Below, one piece after another: positions 33,977 through 41,809 of a stretch of 64,000 nt of DNA. The translations under genes and the position numbers were made by a program. Each line of letters starts with the position of its first letter. Position 1 is the stretch's first letter. Where the stretch lies: assembly GCA_902496115.1 (NCBI GenBank), contig CABUZK010000007.1, positions 1-64,000 on the forward strand. The letters run 5' to 3'. The notes under the pieces were generated by a model. That model was not told the origin of the DNA and ran no database searches. It saw only the letters and a list, made by a program, of their open reading frames with translations. Source of the stretch: an uncultured Collinsella sp. (lineage in GTDB: Bacteria; Actinomycetota; Coriobacteriia; Coriobacteriales; Coriobacteriaceae).

Positions 33977-35740
33977 CTAACGCTTGCCGCCGTGGCTGTT
34001 GCGCCAAATCTCGCGGCCCAGCATCAGCGCCAGCACCAGCGCACTCACGTAGCCCATAAAGCCAATGACCGGGATACCGAACACAACCGGCTCGATGCGC
34101 GCGTAGTACACCACCGACGAACCGATAAACAGGCCGGCGATCACAATTGCCATCGACATGCGGTCGATAATTCCACCCAGCTGCCGCAGCGCCTTATCGC
34201 TGCTCATGATCTGCGTGTTCACCTTAAGCTGGCCGCGCGTGAGCATGCGCGACGCCAAGCCCAGATACTCGGCCGCCTCGAGCGAGCCTTTTGCCGCGCG
34301 ATAGCTGCTCGCGGCAAGATCGCGCCCCATTTCGCGGACGCGCGCATAGGTGCTCTTCTCGTTTTTGATATGCGTCTGGATAATCTGAATCATGTTGACG
34401 TTGGGCATGTACTCGGTCAGCAGGCCCTCAAGCGTCACCATGCCGCGGGCGAACATCGTCACCACGCTCGGCAGCTCAACGTCGTTTTTGCGCGCCAAAT
34501 TTAGCAGCGAGGTCAAAAACTCGCCGATATCAAGATCCTTAAGGTCAAGACCCGCAAAGTCGGCGACGATAAAGTCCAGGTCGGACAAAAACGCCGAATG
34601 GTCGAGCTCGGCCGAATCGCCGCGCGTCACGGCAAAGCGCATGAGCGAATCCTTGAGCTTGGGCACGTCGCCCTCGGCCACGGCGAAAATCATGTCCTTG
34701 ACGATACCGCGGTCATGGCTCGACATACGCCCGACCATGCCCAGGTCAATAAAGTAGACGATGCCGTCCTTGAGGATGATGTTTCCCGCATGCGGGTCGG
34801 CATGGAAAAAGCCGTCATCGAGCACCTGCGTCGAGTAGTCCTCGACAATCGCCGAGCCGATCTTTTCCAGGTCATAGCCCTCGGCCACCAGGCGCTCGGG
34901 ATCGGCAATCGAGATGCCGTCGATGTAGTCCATAACCACGACGTGTTCGGTGCAAAGGTCCAAGTAGGATTTGGGACACGACACGCCATGCACGCTTTTG
35001 TGGAACTCATAGAAATCGTTGAGGTTTTTGGCCTCGGCCAAAAAGTTGGTCTCCTCGCGAAACGAGGTCCACAGCTCCTCGACCACGCCGTGCAGGTCAA
35101 CAAACTGATCGGTGTTGACGAACTTGGAAACGATGCGCACCACCGAACGGATGATGTCGATATCCTGCGCCATGACCTGTTGCGCGCCGGGGCGCTGTAC
35201 CTTAACGGCCACGTCCTCGCCGGTCACCAGACGGGCGCGGTGCACCTGCGCAAGCGACGCGCTACCGAGCGGGTTGGGGTCGATCGCGTCGAACATCTGC
35301 CCCAGGCGCTGGCCGTATTCCTCTTCCAGACAGCGGAGCACTACCTCATACGGCACCGGCTCTACGTCGGAGCGCAAGCGGCGCAGCTCGTCGCAAAACC
35401 GTTGCGGCAAAATCTCGGAGCGGTTAGCCAGGATCTGCCCCATCTTGACGAACATGGGGCCAAGCTCTTCGAGCAGGCGGCGCAGGCGTACCGGCGTAAG
35501 GTTATCCCATACGCGGTACTTCTTGATCAGGCGAACGATCTGCCCAATGCGTTCGCGGCGGCCTGCCGGCGTGAGCTGGTATTCCTCGTCCGGCGCCATC
35601 GCGTCGGGCTCCTCAGGAACCATATCGACAGCACGCGGCTTCTTGCGAGCGCCCGAGACGGCGGCATCGACCTCATCGACAACCGCCGCCTCGTCACCCA
35701 AGGGATCTAGATTGTTGTAGTCGGTGGTGGAATCTGCCAT
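33977..35740 (-). CDS. UbiB/ABC1/AarF-family atypical kinase
   Basis: A 587-residue protein-kinase-like protein. The family's features are visible: the KxGQ motif in GPMFVKMGQILANRS, the A-rich nucleotide loop PLGSASLAQVH, the VAVKVQRPG lysine, the catalytic loop FFHADPHAGN and the metal motif YFIDLGMVGR. Two C-terminal membrane helices (IVIAGLFIGSSVVYY and a following one) anchor it. Family members support isoprenoid quinone or lipid metabolism by an ATPase activity. Quinone biosynthesis genes are not seen here, so the role is open. It overlaps functionally with the small upstream gene, eight bases apart. Confidence 0.88.
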   Translation of the reverse strand: MADSTTDYNNLDPLGDEAAVVDEVDAAVSGARKKPRAVDMVPEEPDAMAPDEEYQLTPAGRRERIGQIVRLIKKYRVWDNLTPVRLRRLLEELGPMFVKMGQILANRSEILPQRFCDELRRLRSDVEPVPYEVVLRCLEEEYGQRLGQMFDAIDPNPLGSASLAQVHRARLVTGEDVAVKVQRPGAQQVMAQDIDIIRSVVRIVSKFVNTDQFVDLHGVVEELWTSFREETNFLAEAKNLNDFYEFHKSVHGVSCPKSYLDLCTEHVVVMDYIDGISIADPERLVAEGYDLEKIGSAIVEDYSTQVLDDGFFHADPHAGNIILKDGIVYFIDLGMVGRMSSHDRGIVKDMIFAVAEGDVPKLKDSLMRFAVTRGDSAELDHSAFLSDLDFIVADFAGLDLKDLDIGEFLTSLLNLARKNDVELPSVVTMFARGMVTLEGLLTEYMPNVNMIQIIQTHIKNEKSTYARVREMGRDLAASSYRAAKGSLEAAEYLGLASRMLTRGQLKVNTQIMSSDKALRQLGGIIDRMSMAIVIAGLFIGSSVVYYARIEPVVFGIPVIGFMGYVSALVLALMLGREIWRNSHGGKR

Positions 35741-35748
35741 CTGCGCTG

Positions 35749-36165
35749 CTACTCGGCCTCTTCGGTGTCCTCTGCATCGTCGGGCTCAACGGACTCGACG
35801 GGCACCGAGGTCACGTTGTCCTCGACCGAATCGACGATGTCGCGCACATGGGCCAAAAAGGCCGTGCGCTCGGGGGCGGTCATAACGCGGACGCGGGCCA
35901 GGATGAGCTCGTCGAGCACGCGCTGCGCCGCAGTCTCACCCTGCATGCCCAGGCGCTCGGTCAGGTCGGAGATGGTGCCGCCGGCCTGCTCGAACATGTC
36001 GGACACGCTGCGGGCTATATCGGGGGTGCCGGCGTCCTTGCGAACCTGCTCGCCTTTGGTATTGAGGTCGTCGAGGACCTTCTTGCCGCCCTCGACGGCA
36101 ACGGCGGCGGCGCCGAAGCCCACGTTGATGGCACCGTTAACAAGCTGATCGAATTTCATAACCAT
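35749..36165 (-). CDS. Phasin-like small protein
   Basis: A 138-residue, mainly helical protein with an early amphipathic segment (FDQLVNGAINVGFGAAAVAV) and an acidic C-terminal tail (EPDDAEDTEEAE). Its pattern resembles PhaF/PhaI-type phasin family proteins that coat granules or membranes, and this gene is often found beside AarF/UbiB kinases. I saw no polyhydroxyalkanoate genes, so a granule role is unsupported. GGAG precedes the ATG at 36165 by six bases. It is the first gene of a two-gene operon with the kinase. Confidence 0.65.
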   Translation of the reverse strand: MVMKFDQLVNGAINVGFGAAAVAVEGGKKVLDDLNTKGEQVRKDAGTPDIARSVSDMFEQAGGTISDLTERLGMQGETAAQRVLDELILARVRVMTAPERTAFLAHVRDIVDSVEDNVTSVPVESVEPDDAEDTEEAE

Positions 36166-36256
36166 GGTTGGCTCCAATCGTGAACAACTGCATTGGCCTT
36201 CTTGTACCCAAGATTGGGTGAACGACACAAAATCGTTTTATCGCTGGGATAGAAAT

Positions 36257-36295
36257 CGAGTGGGGCAAAGCCTTTGACGGCGTTTGCCCCACTCG
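36257..36295. terminator. Hairpin terminator candidate after the C69 peptidase gene
   Basis: CGAGTGGGGCAAA pairs perfectly with TTTGCCCCACTCG across 13 bases. It lies 19 bases past the stop of the C69 peptidase gene on the minus strand. Only a weak T-rich stretch follows. Confidence 0.6.
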
Positions 36296-36313
36296 CTCGC
36301 TGCAAGGCCGTCT

Positions 36314-37837
36314 TTACCTTACGTTATCGTTCATCGCGAAGGAATTCTTCATGGCACAGCTCGTGGTGTAGAGCACCTTGCCCAACAGGGCGTCGGTCTC
36401 CACGCGCACGAGCTCGGCAAAGGCCTCGTTGGCGCGGGCGAGCTCGGCAGGCACCTCGGCCTCGGGCAGTGCGGCTACGACAGCGTCAACGTCGTGAATC
36501 TGCTTGTGGCCCATGCCGCCGACCTTCTCCTGATAATCCTCGACCGCGCGACCGCACTCATGGAAGCGAACATCGGCCAAGGCACCGATCAGGCGATTTG
36601 CCCAATAGAAATTCTCGGACGTCACGCGAGCCTGTGTGTCGGCATAGTACTTGGGCATGGTCTCGACATTGGCGTACAGCGGTACGAGCGCGTTAAACGA
36701 GTTGGAGCCAAACGCCATCCACTGCACGGCGCGATACGCCGGCTGCGCATAGGGGCGCAGCTGCAGCACGGCAAGCTGGCTGTTGCGGTTGATGCCGATG
36801 GGACGATAGGCGCCGCGCGTGGCGGGCGTGCCCTTGCTGCCGTAGCAGTCGTACTCCGTGCCCTGGTAGTGGCTCGAAAGCACGTACTTGATGTCCTCGA
36901 TGGTCACCTTGCGTTCGGGCACGCGGCTCCAGGGGATGTCATCGCTTTCGGGCGTGTAGTCGGCGTCGGGACCGTCCCACACATCGCTGGGGTTGAGGCA
37001 GCGCTGCATGTACCAGGCGCGCGGCGTGTTGTAGACGTGGTCGCTGTCGCTGTGCGAGCCAAAGGCCTCGCGCGGGTTAAAGACCGCGGCGGGACCGTCG
37101 CCCTCGACGCCCAGCGTCAGGTCCAGATGCCACTCGGCCATCCAGGAGCGCAGGTCGGCGGAGCACATGTGGTCGACCTGAGCGCCCTCGGCGTCATCCA
37201 GGTCAAAGCTATCGATACCCAGCTGGTTAGGCATGGTCACATAGGCGTCATCGGGCACGCGCTTGGCGATCCAGTGGTGGCCGCCGATGGTCTCGAGCCA
37301 CCAGATCTCGTCCACGTCACTAAAGGCGATGCCGTTGTTCTCGTAGGTGCCGTAGCGCTCGAGCAGGTCGCCCAGGATGCGCACGCCGTCGCGGGCGGAC
37401 TTGGCGTACGGCAGCACCAGGGTCACCATATCCTCCTCGCCCAAACCACCGGGCTGCGCCGGAACATAGCCGTCCTCGCCTTCGTTACCCTTGGCGGGCA
37501 CATAGTCCACGAGCGGATCGGCGCCGCGGACGCGCTCGTTGGTGGTGAGCGTCTCGGTTGCGGACATGCCAACATTGAGCTCATTGAAGCCGGCCTCGGC
37601 CCAAATGCCGTGACCCGGAACAACGTCGGGGACGCTCGTGTAACGCATGGGGTTGTCGGGCAGCTCAACGGTCAGGTGGCTCAGGACGCTCGTGTAGACA
37701 CGCGGCTGCTCGTCGGGGTGCACCACGCGCATGCGCTTGGGCTCAAACACCCCGTTGGACGAGTCCTCATTGCGGGCAACCAGCGTCGAGCCGTCGTAGC
37801 TCGCGTTCTTACCAACCAAAATCGTTGTGCACGGCAT
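36314..37837 (-). CDS. C69-family dipeptidase (PepD-type, Ntn hydrolase)
   Basis: A 507-residue peptidase of family C69 that would hydrolyse dipeptides. The N-terminal nucleophile Cys stands at position 3 (MPCTTILVGKNASYDGSTLV), followed by the ARNEDSSNGVFEPK block typical of the family. The first two residues would have to be removed or tolerated for the Cys to act as an N-terminal nucleophile; many homologues start MxCTT in the same way. The ATG at 37837 has AAGGAGG six bases before it; an ATG six bases upstream overlaps that site. With the M20 dipeptidase at 218-1654 it fits a peptide-using lifestyle. Confidence 0.9.
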   Translation of the reverse strand: MPCTTILVGKNASYDGSTLVARNEDSSNGVFEPKRMRVVHPDEQPRVYTSVLSHLTVELPDNPMRYTSVPDVVPGHGIWAEAGFNELNVGMSATETLTTNERVRGADPLVDYVPAKGNEGEDGYVPAQPGGLGEEDMVTLVLPYAKSARDGVRILGDLLERYGTYENNGIAFSDVDEIWWLETIGGHHWIAKRVPDDAYVTMPNQLGIDSFDLDDAEGAQVDHMCSADLRSWMAEWHLDLTLGVEGDGPAAVFNPREAFGSHSDSDHVYNTPRAWYMQRCLNPSDVWDGPDADYTPESDDIPWSRVPERKVTIEDIKYVLSSHYQGTEYDCYGSKGTPATRGAYRPIGINRNSQLAVLQLRPYAQPAYRAVQWMAFGSNSFNALVPLYANVETMPKYYADTQARVTSENFYWANRLIGALADVRFHECGRAVEDYQEKVGGMGHKQIHDVDAVVAALPEAEVPAELARANEAFAELVRVETDALLGKVLYTTSCAMKNSFAMNDNVR

Positions 37838-37930
37838 GCGCATCCTCCTTGAGCGAAGAAATCAAACGGTAACAGTGTATCGCTTCGGCGCAAAAAGGGC
37901 GAAACCACGGCACCTCGGAACCCCCTCGGA

Positions 37931-38171
37931 ACCCCTGTGGTCAAAAAATGCCAAATATGAGTACTGTCACCAATTTAGTAGCAGCAAATTTCCTTGTAAT
38001 GAGTGCTGAAGATCACTATTTGTCCAAAAGCGAGACAGCGTTATTCCCCATAGGTTCAATAAAATGGGTTTCCTAACGAGAATGAATATCGTTAGGAAAC
38101 CCAAAAGACGTAAAACATATGTGACTATCATGGCAACAGTACTCATATTTGGCGCTTTTTGACCACGTGGT
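37931..38171. repeat. 241-bp element with inverted ends (element B), related to 3557-3788
   Basis: The left end (37931-37967) and right end (38136-38171) share CAAATATGAGTACTGT and flanking bases in inverted orientation with a few mismatches. The left end and inner flank (GTACTGTCA..AATTTAGTA.CAGCAAA) match element A. The middle carries its own perfect 13-bp hairpin, GGGTTTCCTAACG/CGTTAGGAAACCC (38066-38102). No gene lies in it. It fills most of the gap between the C69 peptidase and folD. Confidence 0.75.
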
Positions 38172-38203
38172 ATATGGCTAACCCCTCAAACAGCCCAAAA
38201 CGC

Positions 38204-39058
38204 CTATTTCGATGCGCGCTCCGCCGCCTCAATCACGTGTTTGGCGAGAATTGCGGTGGTCACAGCCCCCACGCCGCCCGGCACGGGTGTGATGGCGCCA
38301 ACGATCGGTTCCGCAGCATCAAAATCCACGTCGCCGACCAGTTTTCCGGCAGCCTCGTCCCAATTAATGCCAACATCGATGATCGTCTGGCCCTCGCGAA
38401 CCGCATCCGCGCCAATCGTGCGCGCGCGTCCAACCGCGGCAACAACAATGTCGGCAGAACAGCACTCGGCAGCTAGGTCACGCGTATGCGTATGGCACGT
38501 CGTCACCGTGGCATTGCGAGCCGTAAGCATGGCGGCAACGGGACGGCCAATTACCAGCGAGCGACCAACAACGGCAACTTTGGCGCCGTCCAGTTCAACG
38601 CCGTAATGGTCCAGCAACGCCAACACGGCTTCTGCCGTGCAGGGAGCAAAGCCCTCGCCTCGCCCCGAAAGCGTGGTGAGCAGCGAGGCCGGCGTCATGG
38701 AGTCGACGTCCTTGGCGGGATCGAGTGCCGCGGCAACTGTATCCTCATCAAGCCCAGCGGGCAACGGACGAAACATCAGACAGCCATGGACAGCCGAATC
38801 GGTATTGATGTCCTCGATGGCCGTCAACAGCTCGTCCTGCGAAACATCGGCGGGAAGCAAAATGCGACGAACCTCAATCCCCACTTTTTCACAGCGCTTG
38901 AGCGCACCGCGCTCGTAGGATAGGTCGTCCTCGCGCTCGCCCACGCGAACGATGGCGAGCGTCGGCACAACGCCGCGCTCGCGCAAAGCCACGCAGCGGG
39001 CAGCGAGCTCCTCGGTCAAAGCACGGGCAACGGGAGCACCCTTCAGCAGCTCTGCCAT
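38204..39058 (-). CDS. folD: FolD: methylene-THF dehydrogenase with altered cyclohydrolase site
   Basis: A 284-residue FolD family protein. FolD normally oxidises 5,10-methylene-THF and then hydrolyses methenyl-THF to 10-formyl-THF. The NADP-binding part (VAVVGRSLVIGRPVAAMLTA, then PVPGGVGAVTTAIL) is intact. In the folate site the catalytic Tyr is Y48 (DLSYERGALKRCEKVG), but the Lys expected four residues on is A52 (a Lys occurs at 54). The Gln expected in the VQLPLP motif is F96 (LMFRPLP), while the Asp of DVD is kept (D119). In E. coli these are K54, Q98 and D121. Loss of two of three suggests weak or absent cyclohydrolase activity. It lies two bases after fchA in one operon. Confidence 0.9.
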   Translation of the reverse strand: MAELLKGAPVARALTEELAARCVALRERGVVPTLAIVRVGEREDDLSYERGALKRCEKVGIEVRRILLPADVSQDELLTAIEDINTDSAVHGCLMFRPLPAGLDEDTVAAALDPAKDVDSMTPASLLTTLSGRGEGFAPCTAEAVLALLDHYGVELDGAKVAVVGRSLVIGRPVAAMLTARNATVTTCHTHTRDLAAECCSADIVVAAVGRARTIGADAVREGQTIIDVGINWDEAAGKLVGDVDFDAAEPIVGAITPVPGGVGAVTTAILAKHVIEAAERASK

Positions 39059-39060
39059 GG

Positions 39061-39693
39061 CTATCCCCTCTTCCTTGCGGCGTCAGCGGCGCGGCGTGCC
39101 AGCGCATCGGCGCGCGGCAACCATGTGTCGAGCAGCTCATCACACGCCGTCTCGAGCTCCTCGGCACGAACGCGATCTTTCATAGACGTGGTGTTCGCAA
39201 AGAGCGTCAAGCTCGCGCCCTGCATGGCGGCGCGGCAGAACACGGCACCGCACGCCACGTCGGACAGCAACTGGCGCGAACCCTTGTCGGCCATGTCCTC
39301 GAGCAGCGCCAGCGCGCGCCCGCAGGCATCCATGATCCGATACGGTGGCATGGCCGCCACATGCAACGCGTCCTGGATCGCCGCAGGTCGAGCCGGGTCC
39401 TCGCGCGGAATACCATACGCCGCGGACACCTGTCCGTAGGCACGAACGTCCTCGGCGACCAGGCCCACAAGTTCCTGTGCCAACTCGTCTGCCTGAGCAA
39501 ATGCGCGTGTCAGATCGTCTGCGCGATCGGCAAGCGCGGGATTGGTCGCCCCGTAGCGCGCGACCATCCCGCAAAGCGAGGCTCCCAGCGCGCCCACAAA
39601 GGCGCTCGCGCTACCGCCGCCGGGAACCGGCTCACGCGCGGCAAGCGCCTGGGCAAACTCGCGACAGGTTTTATCCATCATCTCTTGGCTCAT
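39061..39693 (-). CDS. fchA: Cyclodeaminase/cyclohydrolase family protein (FchA-like)
   Basis: A 210-residue all-helical protein of the formimidoyl-THF cyclodeaminase family. FchA in acetogens and gut anaerobes is a methenyl-THF cyclohydrolase. The family signature is REPVPGGGSASAFVGALGAS near residue 22, with a later MDACGRALALLEDMADKGSR and DVACGAVFCRAAMQGA. The ATG at 39693 has GAAGGT upstream; a GTG six bases earlier is less likely. The downstream folD has lost cyclohydrolase residues, so this protein probably supplies that step. With fhs (63449 onward) it completes the formate-to-methylene-THF route. Confidence 0.85.
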   Translation of the reverse strand: MSQEMMDKTCREFAQALAAREPVPGGGSASAFVGALGASLCGMVARYGATNPALADRADDLTRAFAQADELAQELVGLVAEDVRAYGQVSAAYGIPREDPARPAAIQDALHVAAMPPYRIMDACGRALALLEDMADKGSRQLLSDVACGAVFCRAAMQGASLTLFANTTSMKDRVRAEELETACDELLDTWLPRADALARRAADAARKRG

Positions 39694-40070
39694 ACGCACG
39701 CACCTTCAAGTCATTTAGATCGGTCGGGCGGCAACCGCCGGCCAACCGCATCGATCAAGTAATGGTGCTAAGTCTAGCCCATAAGCACATGAGCGTCAGC
39801 GCATCCGGCCATCGCGGATTTCTATGACACACGATAGGCGTCGGCACCGCAAACATGGGACACATGGCCCACCTTTCGAGACTCCCGAGCAGCACAAGCT
39901 GGGGCATATCTATAAGTAAGGAACCCGTTGGGGAACGGCCGCGCAACGGCCACAAGCGATGAACGGAGGCATAAGTCGCACAGTACACAGAGACATCCGC
40001 CGCCAGCGCAATCAGTACCCCAACAGCATGCGGCGCCGTGATGTCATCAGCAGACAAGGAGGACGCCACC
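39694..40070. other. Intergenic region upstream of the tandem lipoproteins, with a duplicated 19-mer
   Basis: No gene is seen. It contains ATGGGACACATGGCCCACC at 39855-39873, repeated exactly at 40821-40839 upstream of the second lipoprotein gene. The AAGGAGG ribosome site lies just before 40071. A promoter could not be assigned with confidence. Confidence 0.55.
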
Positions 40071-40670
40071 ATGATGAAAAAGACCCTATCAATCCTTTCC
40101 CTTTGCATCGCCCTCTTTGCCGCGCTCGCCCTTGTGGGCTGCGGCGGGAGCGCATCGGGCGGCGGCAGCGCCCCCAAGAGCGAGAGCAAGGAAAAGGCCC
40201 CCGTCGCCAAGAAGACAGACTACATCTGGTTTAAGGTCGAGATGCCCGAGGGCGTCGGCGTAAGCGACTCTGCCGGCAAGAATGCCGACAGGGTCCAGCT
40301 CACCTTCCCCGAAGACGAGAACGCCTCGGCCGATCGCTTTATCCCCGTTTGGAAAAAAGCGCTGACGGCCGAGGAATCCCACGCCGACCAGGCGGAAAAG
40401 AAGGGGGATACGTTCCAGTGGAAGGATGGCGGGTCCGTCGAGTATAACGGCAGGACGTGGCTCGTCGGAACATACGAGGACAACAGCGGCATCTCAACCA
40501 TGCTTTTTACCGATGTTGAGCCGGGAAGCGTCTACGTCCTCATCTCGAACTTCGACCAGCACAAGAAAGAAGCCGAGGCACTCCTCAACTCCATCGAGTT
40601 CCCCGATGACATGGAAGAGGCAGTTTCCGGGGCACGCGAAGTCGAGATTTCGAGCATCGAGATCAAGTAA
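40071..40670 (+). CDS. Lipoprotein of unknown function, tandem copy 1
   Basis: A 199-residue exported lipoprotein. The signal peptide MMKKTLSILSLCIALFAALA ends in the lipobox LVGC, followed by a Gly/Ser linker. The mature part has a conserved core shared with the next gene: DYIWFKVEMPEGVGVSDSAG, FIPVW, VEYNGRTWLVGTY and a late VYVLISNFDQHKKEAEALL. The alternation of strands and a final helix suggests a small alpha/beta domain. The ATG at 40071 has AAGGAGG upstream. No binding partner is evident. Confidence 0.8.
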   Translation: MMKKTLSILSLCIALFAALALVGCGGSASGGGSAPKSESKEKAPVAKKTDYIWFKVEMPEGVGVSDSAGKNADRVQLTFPEDENASADRFIPVWKKALTAEESHADQAEKKGDTFQWKDGGSVEYNGRTWLVGTYEDNSGISTMLFTDVEPGSVYVLISNFDQHKKEAEALLNSIEFPDDMEEAVSGAREVEISSIEIK

Positions 40671-40739
40671 CGGGACACCCGCACGCGCCTACGCGCACCC
40701 GCGCACATGCGCCCCATTAAAACAACGGGCGCCCAACCC

Positions 40740-40774
40740 GGGGAGGGCCGACAGCACCAGCCCTCCCCTCTTTT
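40740..40774 (+). terminator. Rho-independent terminator after lipoprotein 1
   Basis: GGGGAGGGC and GCCCTCCCC pair over an 11-base loop, followed by TCTTTT. Confidence 0.85.
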
Positions 40775-40820
40775 GCGCCCGAACATATTGCCACTTAACG
40801 GCGCAAATCCGGCCCTCAGA

Positions 40821-40839
40821 ATGGGACACATGGCCCACC
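40821..40839 (+). repeat. Second exact copy of the 19-mer ATGGGACACATGGCCCACC
   Basis: It matches 39855-39873 exactly. It lies 72 bases upstream of the second lipoprotein gene, while the first copy lies about 200 bases upstream of the first. It may be a regulator site or a remnant of the duplication that made the gene pair. Confidence 0.6.
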
Positions 40840-40911
40840 CTAGCGAGCCGTCCACGCGTACAGTAAAGACAGGTAATCCATGGGCGGTTACAGATCGAGG
40901 AGGACACGACC

Positions 40912-41505
40912 ATGAAAAAGAAGGCCTTTGCGATTCTCACCCTCTGCATCAGTCTCTTTGCCGCAGTTGCCCTGGTGGGCTGCGGTGGCAGCGGCGACGC
41001 TACCGGAAGTGGCGGTGGCGGCGGCGCAGAAAAGCCAGCCGTGGATATGAGGACCGACTTCATTTGGTTTAAGGTCGAGGTCCCCGAGGGCGTCGAGATC
41101 ACCGACGTCGCAGGCGACACTGCCGACAGGGCCCAGTTTAAGTTCACCGAGAGCGAGCACGCCAGCGATCGCTTCATCCCCGTCTTCGACTCTGACAAGA
41201 ACGCCGACGAGCTGTTCGACTACGAGGCAAAGTGGAATGCCAGCTTTGAGTGGACCGAGAATGACCCCGTCAAGTACAACGGCAAGACCTGGCGCAACGC
41301 TTCCTACACGCACTCGGGCGGCGTGACGACCGAGTACTTCACCGACGTTGACGGCGGCAGCGTGTACGTGCGCATCGACAACGTCGAGGAACACAAGGAT
41401 GCCGTCGAGACCATGATGAAGTCCCTGGAATTTGCCGACGACATTGCCGAGGCCAAGACCGAGGCCATGGACGTCATGCTCGATGATATCGAGATCAAGC
41501 GTTAA
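40912..41505 (+). CDS. Lipoprotein of unknown function, tandem copy 2
   Basis: A 197-residue paralogue of the preceding gene. The signal peptide MKKKAFAILTLCISLFAAVA ends in the lipobox LVGC. The shared core is DFIWFKVEVPEGVEITDVAG, DRFIPVFDSDKN, VKYNGKTWRNASYTHSGGV and VYVRIDNVEEHKDAVETMM. Acidic residues dominate the mature part. Each gene has its own terminator and the pair share an upstream 19-mer, so they seem to be separate transcription units arising by duplication. Confidence 0.8.
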   Translation: MKKKAFAILTLCISLFAAVALVGCGGSGDATGSGGGGGAEKPAVDMRTDFIWFKVEVPEGVEITDVAGDTADRAQFKFTESEHASDRFIPVFDSDKNADELFDYEAKWNASFEWTENDPVKYNGKTWRNASYTHSGGVTTEYFTDVDGGSVYVRIDNVEEHKDAVETMMKSLEFADDIAEAKTEAMDVMLDDIEIKR

Positions 41506-41809
41506 ACGACTGGCGAGCGCAACGGGAAACACGGTCGCAGTGCAGACAAGCGACGGTACCCCAGCGCTTCGTACCCAGGGAGGGCCGGTAAACCGACCCT
41601 CCTTTTCTTATGCCGATAGCCGGCGAACGCGAGGGTGCCGGGCGGCAAAACCACCCCCAGCGCGGTAGCAGCACAAATAGACAAGCGCCCCAACGCGTCC
41701 GCCCGCCGATTTATGGCGCCGCGCAGACAATTAAGCCAACACGTTTAGACATCCAGGCAGTATAGTGAACAAAATGAGTGCATAACCGCACCCTGCGAAC
41801 GGAGGAGTT
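41506..41809. other. Intergenic region between lipoprotein 2 and the PI-PLC-like gene
   Basis: It holds the terminator at 41577-41610. The remaining 200 bases show no gene. A TATAGT lies about 50 bases before the start at 41810 and could be a -10 box, but no matching -35 is clear. Confidence 0.5.
41577..41610 (+). terminator. Rho-independent terminator after lipoprotein 2
   Basis: GGGAGGG-CCGGT pairs with ACCG-CCCTCC (one bulge), followed by TTTTCTT. Confidence 0.8.
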
